Shown here piece by piece: positions 33,229 through 41,600 of a stretch of DNA of 43,405 bases (position 1 is the first letter of the stretch; each line of letters begins with the position of its first letter). The position numbers and the translations under genes are program-made. Origin of the DNA: a virus. Under the pieces are notes generated by a model. The model did no database searches, was not told where the DNA came from, and saw only the letters and a program-made list of their open reading frames with translations. The stretch is from positions 1 to 43,405 of IMG/VR virus record IMGVR_UViG_3300048033_001552; one strand, 5' to 3'.

Positions 33229-33687
33229 ATGCAACTTCCAAAAAACGGTGTGGCGAAAGAGCTACGTTCATACATAGGGTCCTTATTTATTTTTCTATTT
33301 GTTATAGGAATTATAGTAACTTTATTACAGTTTCCTGTATTAGATTCCAATAAAGAAGTTGTGATGATGTTAATAGGAACAATTGCGGCCTCAATTCCAG
33401 TTATTATATCAAGCATTACTGGAACTAAACCAGATGACATAAATGCATTAAGAGGGGAAATTGATAAAAAAAATAACCAAATAGATTTGCTTGTTACTGC
33501 AAAAGACAGGTTAGAAGATATGGTTATTACATTACAAAAGCAGATCCTAGAAAATCAAGATGGCATTATGGATAAAATTGTATTGAAAGCTGCATTAGAC
33601 TATGATGATAGAGCAACAGCAAAAAGTATTATGAAGCAATGTACATGTGGTAAAAACAAATGTATCTGTAAAGGAAAAAACTCGTAA
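33229..33687 (+). CDS. two-span membrane protein, lysis or envelope candidate
   Basis: A 152-residue protein with two membrane segments (about residues 16-35 and 43-63), a coiled-coil (about 75-110, DKKNNQIDLLVTAKDRLEDM) and a Cys-rich tail (CTCGKNKCICKGK). Two-span topology with a soluble coil fits a holin-like or membrane-tethering protein. It directly abuts the first glycine-rich fibre gene. A true holin seems more likely at 38113. Confidence 0.5.
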   Translation: MQLPKNGVAKELRSYIGSLFIFLFVIGIIVTLLQFPVLDSNKEVVMMLIGTIAASIPVIISSITGTKPDDINALRGEIDKKNNQIDLLVTAKDRLEDMVITLQKQILENQDGIMDKIVLKAALDYDDRATAKSIMKQCTCGKNKCICKGKNS

Positions 33688-34869
33688 ATGGCACTAACTA
33701 AAGTATCAACACACGTTATAAATTTTGGAGATCAACTCGGCGGAGGTGGTGGAGCTGAATGGGATAGTACTATCCAGACAAGTAATTTTACAGCTGTAGC
33801 TGGAAAAGGTTATTTTGTTAATACTACATCAGCAGAAATAACAGTTACTTTACCAGCAGGAGTAGTTGGTAGCGAAGTTATTATACAAGACTATGCTGGT
33901 ACATTTGCTACTAATAAAGTGATATTTGTTTCTAATGGTTCTGAAAAAATACAAGGATCAACTGATGATTACAAATGTATAATTAACAATGCTACAGTAA
34001 CGCTTATATATCAAGATACAACTAAAGGATGGAATGCAGATAACATTGAAACAAATGCTGCTTCATCTGTCCCATTAACAGTCCACTATCTAGTTGTAGC
34101 AGGAGGTGGAAGCGGAGGTTCTAATTCAAACTCTGGTGGTGGCGGAGCAGGAGGTTATAGAACTAATTATGGAGGCACTGCTTTATCTTTAAATGTAGCT
34201 ACAAATTATAATGTTACAGTTGGGGGTGGTGCTGCCGCAACAACTTCCTCACCTTGGAATGGTACAGTTGGTTCAAATTCTGATTTTAATAATATTTCAG
34301 CAACTGGAGGTGGCGGCGGTTCTGGTCAAGGTGGATCATCTAGTTCTGGAGGCTCTGGAGGTGGAGGAGCTTATGACACGAATGGAAACAGTGGTAATGC
34401 TGGTGGCTATAGTCCAGTTGAAGGATACGCTGGCGGTAATGGACAAGCTAGTGGAAGTCACCCTGGTGGTGGAGGTGGTGGTGCTTCGGAATCTGGTAAT
34501 ACTGATGGTGCAGGATATGGTGGAGATGGTGCAAGTAATAGCATAACTGGTTCCGCTGTAGTTTATGCAGGGGGTGGTTCTGGCGGTGTTTCTGCTGGAT
34601 ACTCAATAATTCCAGGCGGAGACGGCGGTGGCGGTGCAGGCAGCAATAACAGCGCGTTAGGAACAAGCGGAACACCAAACACAGGTGGTGGAGCTGGAGG
34701 AGGATCTGGAGGTTATGGCGGTGGAGCTGGCGGTTCTGGTATAGTTATACTTCGCTACCCATCTGGATACACTATATCTGGATTATCAGGACATCATACA
34801 ACAACAACCGTAGGAACTGACAAAGTAACAAGTTTCACATCAGGAACAGGAAACATACAATTTAACTAA
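33688..34869 (+). CDS. glycine-rich tail fibre/adhesin A
   Basis: A 393-residue protein. Residues about 25-130 form a beta module (NFTAVAGKGYFVNTTSAEITVTLPAG...TKGWNAD). From about 135 the sequence is dominated by Gly runs (GGGG, GGSGG) ending in GGSGIVILRYPSGY and a short C-terminal module. Polyglycine stretches like this pack as polyglycine-II bundles in some phage adhesins. Followed by a chaperone-like gene and a paralogue at 35250. Confidence 0.65.
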   Translation: MALTKVSTHVINFGDQLGGGGGAEWDSTIQTSNFTAVAGKGYFVNTTSAEITVTLPAGVVGSEVIIQDYAGTFATNKVIFVSNGSEKIQGSTDDYKCIINNATVTLIYQDTTKGWNADNIETNAASSVPLTVHYLVVAGGGSGGSNSNSGGGGAGGYRTNYGGTALSLNVATNYNVTVGGGAAATTSSPWNGTVGSNSDFNNISATGGGGGSGQGGSSSSGGSGGGGAYDTNGNSGNAGGYSPVEGYAGGNGQASGSHPGGGGGGASESGNTDGAGYGGDGASNSITGSAVVYAGGGSGGVSAGYSIIPGGDGGGGAGSNNSALGTSGTPNTGGGAGGGSGGYGGGAGGSGIVILRYPSGYTISGLSGHHTTTTVGTDKVTSFTSGTGNIQFN

Positions 34870-34873
34870 CAAT

Positions 34874-35248
34874 ATGGCACATTACGCTTTTTTAAACATG
34901 CAAAACATCGTCACCGAAGTAATAGTAGGTAAAGACGAAACAGACGGAAATACAAACTGGGAGATACACTATGGTAACATACGTGAGCAAGTTTGTAAAA
35001 GAACTTCTTATAATACATATGGTGGTGTACACTCAGGTGATGGCACTCCATATAGAAAAAATTATGCAGGCATAGGGTATACGTATGATGAATCTAGAGA
35101 CGCATTTATTCCACCTAAACCATATGCTAGCTGGACGCTAGATGAAACATCATGTTTATGGCAAGCACCAGTTGAGTATCCAGACGATGGAGAAAGATAT
35201 GTTTGGAATGAAGAAACACAAACTTGGGACGCAGTAACAACAGAATAA
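34874..35248 (+). CDS. tail-fibre-associated / assembly chaperone-like protein
   Basis: A 124-residue protein with a pattern I know from cyanophage and pelagiphage fibre loci: MAHYAFLNMQNIVTEVIVGKD, EQVCKRTSYNTYGGVH, RKNYAGIGYTYD, FIPPKPYASW and an aromatic, acidic C-terminus. It sits between two glycine-rich fibre genes (4- and 1-base gaps), as small fibre assembly factors do. Chaperone versus structural role is not settled. Confidence 0.55.
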   Translation: MAHYAFLNMQNIVTEVIVGKDETDGNTNWEIHYGNIREQVCKRTSYNTYGGVHSGDGTPYRKNYAGIGYTYDESRDAFIPPKPYASWTLDETSCLWQAPVEYPDDGERYVWNEETQTWDAVTTE

Positions 35249-35249
35249 A

Positions 35250-36488
35250 ATGGGGCAAACCAAAGTACTTGGCGGATTAATAGAAGGAGCTGGAACGGCT
35301 TGGCAAGAGGGGTTAAAAACAACAAACTTTACAGCTGTGGCAGGTGAAGGTTATTTTGTAAATACTACAAGTGCTGCAATAACTGTAACACTTCCAAGCA
35401 GTCCAACTGCTGGTGATGAATTAACTATTGTTGATTACGCTGGTACTGCTGATACTAACAATATCACAATAACATCTTCTGATAATATTAATGGTGCTGC
35501 TAATGATCTATTAATAAATTATGAAAGAGGTGGGGTATCTATGGTTTATGTAGATGCTACTCAAGGATGGATAGCCTACAATGCTGCTAATGAAACTGAC
35601 ACTGCTTTAAATCCGGATTTAATAACAGTTGATTATTTAGTAATAGCTGGAGGCGGTTCTGGAGGTAATAATTATGCTGGAGGTGGAGGTGCTGGAGGTT
35701 ACAGAACATCTTATAATTCGGAAACTTCTGGAGGTGGTGCTTCAAGTGAAACATCTTTGACTTTAGATCCAAGCACTAATTACACTGTAACAGTAGGTGC
35801 AGGAGGAGCAGCACAATCCACTTTAAATACTAAAGGTAATAGTGGATCAAATTCAATATTTTCAACAGTTACCTCAATAGGGGGTGGTTTTGGAAACGCA
35901 AATGTGGGTGTTGGAGGAGCATCATCTGGTGGGGATGGTGGTTCTGGTGGTGGTGGCCATTATCAGACTCCAGGTAATGTCGGCGGAGCTGGTACAGCTA
36001 ATCAAGGCTATGCTGGTGGTAATGCTGTTTCTGGCTTAACTCCTTATACAGCTGGAGGTGGAGGTGGAGCTGGATCAGTTGGAGGCAACGGATCAAGTTC
36101 AAGTTCTGGATCTGGTGGAAGCGGTGTCGCTTCAACTATTACAGGATCATCAGTTACAAGAGCTGGAGGTGGTGGTGGAGGTTACGCATCGGACGTAAAC
36201 AAACCAGCTGGAGCTGGTGGTTCTGGTGGAGGAGGCGCTGGTGGAGCAAGTGCAAGTGGTGCTGGAGGCAATGGCGTGGCTAATACTGGCTCTGGTGGCG
36301 GCGGAACTGGAGGACAAAATAGTGGCGGATCTAATAGTGGCGCTGGAGGCTCTGGAGTAGTTATATTACGCTATCCAGATGCTTACACAGTCAATATAGG
36401 TTCTGGATTAACTGGCTCAACCGCTACAGATGGCTCTGATAAAGTAACTACCTTTACAGCTGGAACAGGAACAATATCATTTACTTAA
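35250..36488 (+). CDS. glycine-rich tail fibre/adhesin B
   Basis: A 412-residue paralogue of the 33688 product: same N-terminal module (NFTAVAGEGYFVNTTSAAITVTLPSS...TQGWIAY), polyglycine core from about residue 130, and GGSGVVILRYPDAY near the end. The glycine blocks differ in length and order, as expected if they exchange or slip. Probably an alternative or co-assembled receptor-binding tip. Confidence 0.65.
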   Translation: MGQTKVLGGLIEGAGTAWQEGLKTTNFTAVAGEGYFVNTTSAAITVTLPSSPTAGDELTIVDYAGTADTNNITITSSDNINGAANDLLINYERGGVSMVYVDATQGWIAYNAANETDTALNPDLITVDYLVIAGGGSGGNNYAGGGGAGGYRTSYNSETSGGGASSETSLTLDPSTNYTVTVGAGGAAQSTLNTKGNSGSNSIFSTVTSIGGGFGNANVGVGGASSGGDGGSGGGGHYQTPGNVGGAGTANQGYAGGNAVSGLTPYTAGGGGGAGSVGGNGSSSSSGSGGSGVASTITGSSVTRAGGGGGGYASDVNKPAGAGGSGGGGAGGASASGAGGNGVANTGSGGGGTGGQNSGGSNSGAGGSGVVILRYPDAYTVNIGSGLTGSTATDGSDKVTTFTAGTGTISFT

Positions 36489-36498
36489 ATACAGATAA

Positions 36499-36747
36499 AT
36501 GGGAGAATTAAAAAAATGGAGAGAACAAAAATGGGTGAGAATCGGAACGGATGGGAAGATAAAAGGTGCTTGTGGGACAAGTAAAAATAAGAAAAACCCA
36601 GACAGATGTTTACCTTTATCAAAAGCTAGAAGCCTATCGCAGGCTGAAAGGGCTGCTACTGCTAAAAGAAAAAAAAGATCTGGAGGTAGTAGCAAGCAGT
36701 TTGTTTCAAACACAAGAAAAGCGAAAGTTAAATTTAAAAAACAGTAA
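36499..36747 (+). CDS. small basic conserved phage protein (DUF6321-like)
   Basis: An 82-residue Lys/Arg-rich protein with WREQKWVRIGTDGKIKGACG, CLPLSKARSLSQAERAATA and a basic tail. This arrangement is widespread in aquatic phages; its function is unknown. High positive charge suggests nucleic-acid contact. First of a second run of micro-genes. Confidence 0.6.
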   Translation: MGELKKWREQKWVRIGTDGKIKGACGTSKNKKNPDRCLPLSKARSLSQAERAATAKRKKRSGGSSKQFVSNTRKAKVKFKKQ

Positions 36748-36749
36748 TT

Positions 36750-36875
36750 ATGGAGTTAAGAGGAAAAAATGAAAAAAAGGAAGATTTCCTAATCAGAATG
36801 GGAGTAGCACCAGCTAAGAAAAAAGCAAAAGCTAAAGAAGAGAAAAAAGAAGTTGAACCAACAAAAGAAGATTAA
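36750..36875 (+). CDS. lysine/glutamate-rich micro-protein
   Basis: A 41-residue frame: MELRGKNEKKEDFLIRMGVA followed by an alternating Lys/Ala/Glu helix. It has the TAATTATG start context shared by neighbours and 2-base gaps on both sides. No family is known and it is probably disordered or a single helix. Confidence 0.45.
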   Translation: MELRGKNEKKEDFLIRMGVAPAKKKAKAKEEKKEVEPTKED

Positions 36876-36877
36876 TT

Positions 36878-36964
36878 ATGCCGTACGGAAAAGGAACTTA
36901 CGGAGGAAAAATGGGGAAAAAAACCAAAACTACCTCTAAGAAAAAGAAAAAAAAGAAAAAGTAA
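36878..36964 (+). CDS. polylysine-tailed micro-protein
   Basis: A 28-residue frame beginning MPYGKGTYGGKMGKK and ending in eight consecutive lysines. The MPYGKGTYG start is one I recall from tiny genes in marine phage late operons. The tail would bind nucleic acid or membranes. Short, so uncertain. Confidence 0.45.
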   Translation: MPYGKGTYGGKMGKKTKTTSKKKKKKKK

Positions 36965-36970
36965 ATAATT

Positions 36971-37213
36971 ATGAGTTTAGGCAGAACTGCTTTATATTAC
37001 AGGAGCAACCCCAAGGCGAGAGCTAAAAAGGCTGCTTATGATAGCGTCTTTCAGAAAAAAAAGAAGCAAGTCAAAAAACGTGTAGAGTGTAATGCTTTTA
37101 ATCGTAAATTTGGAAAAAAGGGAGATAACATGGATTGTTCTCATAAGAACGGTACTATAGTCTCAGAACGAAGAAAAATAAATAGGGCTCGAGGAGGAGC
37201 AAAAAGAAAATGA
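36971..37213 (+). CDS. small basic protein, possible HNH-like remnant
   Basis: An 80-residue, very basic protein: YDSVFQKKKKQVKKRVECNAFNRKFG, then DCSHKNGTIVSERRKINRARGG. The C-terminal SH...N...R pattern resembles part of an HNH fold or of a conserved marine-phage family. A complete nuclease site is not seen. Coupled by ATGA to the next micro-gene. Confidence 0.55.
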   Translation: MSLGRTALYYRSNPKARAKKAAYDSVFQKKKKQVKKRVECNAFNRKFGKKGDNMDCSHKNGTIVSERRKINRARGGAKRK

Positions 37214-37290
37214 AAACTAAACCATGTGTATGCGGAACAACTCAAAACTCACTAGGGATTTGTGATGGCTCACACTTAAATATAAAATAA
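37210..37290 (+). CDS. CDGSH-like micro-protein
   Basis: A 26-residue frame: MKTKP, CVCGTTQNSLGICDGSH, then LNIK. It holds the Cys-x-Cys ... CDGSH signature of 2Fe-2S CDGSH proteins (mitoNEET type), with one extra residue between the second and third cysteine (nine instead of eight) and no proline before CDGSH. It is too short for the normal dimeric fold. Translationally coupled (ATGA) to the preceding gene. Iron-sulfur or zinc binding is inferred from motif alone. Confidence 0.55.
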   Translation: MKTKPCVCGTTQNSLGICDGSHLNIK

Positions 37291-37291
37291 A

Positions 37292-37588
37292 ATGCAAACT
37301 TTAATTATAATAACAATAATATTACTAGTTGTATTAATTACAATCAATGTATCTGCTATTTGGCTTGCCAAAAAAGGATATACAAAAGATGATAATAATA
37401 ATATGATTCCTGATATTTTAGAAGAAAAATTTATGGATCTTAAAAAAGATGTTTCCATAAGAGTTGATAGAGTAGGTCAAGAATTATCTGATGTAGGTAA
37501 AGCAATCAAAGAAGTTGGAAATCAACTTGGAGATATACCTAAAGCTGCTACAGGTAAAACAAGACCAGGAAGAAAACCAAAAAAATGA
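37292..37588 (+). CDS. N-terminally anchored membrane protein with EF-hand-like loop
   Basis: A 98-residue protein: membrane helix at about residues 3-25, then GYTKDDNNNMIPDILEE (about 30-45), which resembles a Ca-binding loop, a long helix (MDLKKDVSIRVDRVGQELSD) and a basic tail. It precedes the endolysin by one gene, so a role in lysis (spanin- or holin-like) or the envelope is possible. Coupled by ATGA to the next gene. Confidence 0.55.
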   Translation: MQTLIIITIILLVVLITINVSAIWLAKKGYTKDDNNNMIPDILEEKFMDLKKDVSIRVDRVGQELSDVGKAIKEVGNQLGDIPKAATGKTRPGRKPKK

Positions 37589-37734
37589 TAGAAGATTTGA
37601 AGATATACGGATTAAGTATCTCAGCGATTGGGACTAGTTTTTTTCATGACATAAACCCAATATTATCAACGTTTGTTTTATTAGCAACTTTGATATACAC
37701 AGTAATTAATATTTCACATAAATTAAGAAAATAA
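37585..37734 (+). CDS. small membrane protein, holin-like
   Basis: A 49-residue frame overlapping the preceding stop (ATGA) and ending directly before the endolysin start. Two hydrophobic stretches (YGLSISAIGTSFF; ILSTFVLLATLIYTVINI) separated by a short polar turn, with a basic C-terminus (SHKLRK). Size, topology and place fit a small holin or antiholin. Confidence 0.55.
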   Translation: MIEDLKIYGLSISAIGTSFFHDINPILSTFVLLATLIYTVINISHKLRK

Positions 37735-38109
37735 ATGCAACTCAAATACTTTAGTATTCAAGATTTTGATTCTCCTGATGAACCAGGAAGCGGAACCTTG
37801 ATGAATGAAGAATTTTTGCTTTTACTTGACAAGGCTAGGGAAATATCAGGGACTCCGTACAGAATTAACTCAGGAGTCCGTACACCTTCTCATAACAAGT
37901 CTGTTGGAGGAAAATCTAACTCGGCTCATTTGTCTACAAGACAAGGCGGCCCTTGTGCAGTTGATATAGCTGTTAAAGGTTCAAGAGATAGGTTTTTGAT
38001 TCTGAAAGGACTTATAGAGGCTGGGTGTCATAGAATAGGTGTTGCTAAAACATTTATTCATGCGGATGGAGCAAAAGACCTTGATCCACAGGTAACTTGG
38101 GTTTATTAA
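37735..38109 (+). CDS. M15-family peptidase endolysin
   Basis: A 124-residue protein with the peptidase M15 zinc site: NSGVRTPSHN (45-54), SAHL with His65, AVDIA with Asp77, and TFIHADG with His109. Such enzymes cut peptide cross-links of peptidoglycan (D-Ala-containing bonds). It has no signal peptide and so would depend on a holin. It lies between membrane-protein genes in a compact lysis block. Confidence 0.8.
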   Translation: MQLKYFSIQDFDSPDEPGSGTLMNEEFLLLLDKAREISGTPYRINSGVRTPSHNKSVGGKSNSAHLSTRQGGPCAVDIAVKGSRDRFLILKGLIEAGCHRIGVAKTFIHADGAKDLDPQVTWVY

Positions 38110-38112
38110 AAA

Positions 38113-38532
38113 ATGTCTCAACAAAGAAAAAAATTCAAAGACACGAAGGTAGGACAATTCCTACTTAACAAAATACCAAATGTTGTTGGCGCAGTAGCTG
38201 GGGATACATTAGCAGGTAGTGTAATTCAGGCTATTATAGGAGGTTCTGAAATGAGTGAAGAGGACAAAAAAGTTGCTCTGAAAAAATTAGATATAGAACG
38301 CGCTGAAATTGACGGTGTTACAAGAAGGTGGGTGGCAGATGCCAGAAGTGGATGGCTCCCCTCTAATGTAAGGCCACTAACATTAATATTTCTTACAGTT
38401 TCTTTTGTTATTGGCTGGTATATGCAGATAGAAGGTTTATCAGTTGTTAAAGAGCTTTTATTTGTTGTATTCGCAGGCTACTTCGGCGGAAGGTCTTACG
38501 AGAAGGTTATGGGAAACAAGAACCATCACTAA
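38113..38532 (+). CDS. holin (3TM-type)
   Basis: A 139-residue protein: amphipathic or weakly hydrophobic N-terminal segment (VVGAVAGDTLAGSVIQAIIGG), a charged helix, then RRWVADARSGWLPSNVRPLTL and two membrane segments (about 89-105 and 112-126) ending AGYFGGRSYEK. This matches phage holins of the 3TM/GTA kind. Immediately downstream of the endolysin. Confidence 0.65.
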   Translation: MSQQRKKFKDTKVGQFLLNKIPNVVGAVAGDTLAGSVIQAIIGGSEMSEEDKKVALKKLDIERAEIDGVTRRWVADARSGWLPSNVRPLTLIFLTVSFVIGWYMQIEGLSVVKELLFVVFAGYFGGRSYEKVMGNKNHH

Positions 38533-38582
38533 CTACAAGTTAGAAATGGAGCTTACTTTTTATTGGTATCTTTGTATTAATT

Positions 38583-38672
38583 ATGCCTAGAATTAACACA
38601 TACGATCTCGATACTACCCTAAGCCTTAGCGATAAGTGGATTGGGACAGATTCAACAACAAAGACAAACTGA
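38583..38672 (+). CDS. 29-residue copy of the tail-fibre N-terminal leader
   Basis: The frame reads MPRINTYDLDTTLSLSDKW..GTDSTTKTN and stops 4 bases before the tail-fibre ATG at 38677. It parallels the fibre's own start (MARIQTYLQDSNVTLGDKL..GTDQATNTTKN). At the DNA level the two copies are clearly diverged, so this is an old tandem duplication, a truncated former fibre gene, or a functional mini-gene. Could be called a pseudogene. Confidence 0.5.
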   Translation: MPRINTYDLDTTLSLSDKWIGTDSTTKTN

Positions 38673-38676
38673 CAAG

Positions 38677-41600
38677 ATGGCTAGGATACAAACATATCTT
38701 CAAGATAGTAATGTTACTTTAGGTGATAAGCTTTTAGGAACTGATCAAGCTACAAATACTACAAAAAACTTTACTCTTCAAAGTATTGTTGATTTGATTA
38801 ATAGCCTTAGTGCTGTTGCTATATTTGATGGCATAGCTTACAGATTTCAAAATTATGATCCAACCAATACCGATCCTCAAGGAGTTTTAAGTTTAAATGG
38901 AGGTGTTGCAACTTCAACTGCATTTTCTGCTACAACACAAATTATATTATCGAAGGAAGTTATTAGTGGAATTAATGTTTCAAATTACCTTCAATTTTTT
39001 CAAGGAAAAAGAATCAAAGTATCAAAACAGGATGATTTTGATGTATTTGGAATATTTAGAGTTGATAGCGCTCAAACTTGGGGTGTAAATTCAAACTATA
39101 TAATATTCAATGTTACACACCTATCGTCAAACGGGTCTTTTAGCCCTACAGCTTATTTCTTTTTAGCTTTTGTAGAGTCTGCTAGTGTAGTTGATTTTGA
39201 TGGCGTAACAAATGCAGGTTCAGGAGAAATAATTACTTCAGCTGAAAGAACAACTTTAACAAATTCCTTGTTACACTCTGATGTAGTTGATGATGTTACA
39301 TCTACTAGTACAGACACACCTTTATCTGCAAATCAGGGAAGAGTTTTGAAAGGGTTGATTGATTCTATAAATACTCTGTTATTAAGTGACGAATCAACTT
39401 TAGATACCCTTCAGGAAGTTGTTGACTACATAGAACTCAATAGGTCTACATTAAATGCTCTTAATATATCTAGTATAGCAGGTTTACAAACAGCTTTAGA
39501 TGCAAAGGTTGATGAAGTTGTTGGCAAGGAGTTAACGGATAATAATTTTACAGATCTTTTACTATCAAAACTTAATGGTATTGCTTCTGGAGCCGAAGTA
39601 AATGTAAAAGCAGATTATAATGCTACTACTGGAGATTCTGAGATTTTAAATAAGCCAACAGACGTAACAGATCTTTCTTTACACAATGCCACAGAACTCG
39701 CAGATATTACAAACTCAGGATCTGGACAGATTATTACTGGATCAGAAAGAACAAAGTTAACTGACATAAACGTTAATACAAATACTCGAGTTGTTACAGA
39801 TGGAACCAGTAGTATTACAGTACCCACAAACACAGACACAACTTATGATTTAACTGTCGCACAAAGTGGAGATGATGCAGTTATAAGTTTAGAGGGATCA
39901 GATAATGTCGATGATGATGTAACTTTAGCTGCAGGTACTTATATAGATATAACTGTAAATAGTGGTACAGCAACTATTGATGCTGATTTAACTACAGGGG
40001 CAGTTGCCGATGGCGCAGCAACTTTAGTTACTGGTGATCATGTTTTTGATTACGCAGACCCTAAGTTTGCTAGAAAGGATCAAGCGGAAACATTTTCAAA
40101 TAACGTAACCATTCAAGGTGATTTAATTGTATCAGGAAGCACAACGACTGTAAATTCTAATCAATTAAATATAGGTGATAACATAATAACACTCAATAGT
40201 GATCTTCTAAGTAATGTTGCTCCTTCACAAAACGCAGGAGTAGAGGTTAACAGAGGAAGCTCTTCTGCTGTATCAATAAGATGGAATGAAGCTAATGATA
40301 ACTGGGAATTTACAAATGATGGATCAACGTATGAGGCTATCAATGCTGATCACCCTATCAATGATTTGACTGATGTAAATATAACTAGCTTATCTAACAG
40401 TCAAATATTAAGATATAACAATGTTTCATCAAAATGGGAAAATGTTACCTTATCTATATCAGAAAGCGGACAGGTTGTAGATGTTGATACCACGGGAGCT
40501 ATTAAGGTTCCAGATGGAGGCACATCTGCAAGACCAACTGCATCAGCGGGTATGTTCCGATACAACACCGACACAGGGAAGTTTGAAGGATACACAAATC
40601 AGTGGGGAGATATAGGAGGCGCATCAGAAAACATTGTAAACGTAACTGTAGCTCAAGTATCAGGAAGTAATAAATATCATATAGATGGTAGTGCACAGAC
40701 AGCCCTTATACTTATTCCTGGACAAAAATACATTATAGACCAGTCAGATTCTTCTAATGCAGGACATCCTTTAAGATTTAGCGCTACTGAAGATGGAACG
40801 CATGGTTCAGGAACAGAATACACTACAGGAGTAACAGTAACTGGAACACCAGGAAGTACAGGCGCTAAAACAGAAATTACACTAGAGCAGGATTCACCTG
40901 CTTTATACTACTACTGCACTAACCATTCAGGAATGGGGAGTAAGGTTCAGAACCTTAGAGGCTCAGGAGCAGCGGTAGTAGAAAGAAGAACTTATAGTCC
41001 TAATGGAAGCACACTTACTTTTGGCATGGGACAAAGTGTTACTGACGAGAATAATGTATTTGTATATATAGATGGTGTATACCAGAACAAAAGTACCTTT
41101 ACAGTTAGTGGTTCAGACTTAGTGTTTGGAACAGGTAATGAGCCACCAAATGGAACAGAGCTTGAAATTATTAGCTACGCATCACTTCAGAGTACAGACG
41201 GAAGTAGTATGTTTACTGATGTTTTTGTTGGTAATGGCTCAGATACGGCTTATTCACTTTCTAGTCAACCCGCTTCTAAAGACCACACTCTAGTTTACAT
41301 ACAAGGAGTGTATCAGGAGAAAGAACACTACAGTTTATCGGGGAGTACAATAACATTTACAACTCCACCACAGAATAATTATAGCGTTGAGATTATATCT
41401 ATTACTTCTGCACTTACTGTTGCAGATGTAGGGCAGATACAAAACAATACATTTACGGGTAACGGAACAACAACAGACTTTACGCTTTCATTAGCGCCAA
41501 CAAACGAAACACATACGCTAGTATATATCAACGGTGTATACCAAGAGAAGTCTACATACTCTGTTACAGGAGCAACATTAAGCTTTACTACAGCCCCTTC

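Noticed and set aside
34211-34546. Plus-strand frame and reverse-strand frames over the glycine-rich fibre genes
   Set aside because: Low-complexity shadows of GGN codon runs; the glycine frame has the clear modules at both ends.
38641-38676. TTG start extending the tail fibre by 12 residues
   Set aside because: MARIQTYLQ at 38677 is the usual start of this fibre type, and the extension lies in another frame over the leader copy.
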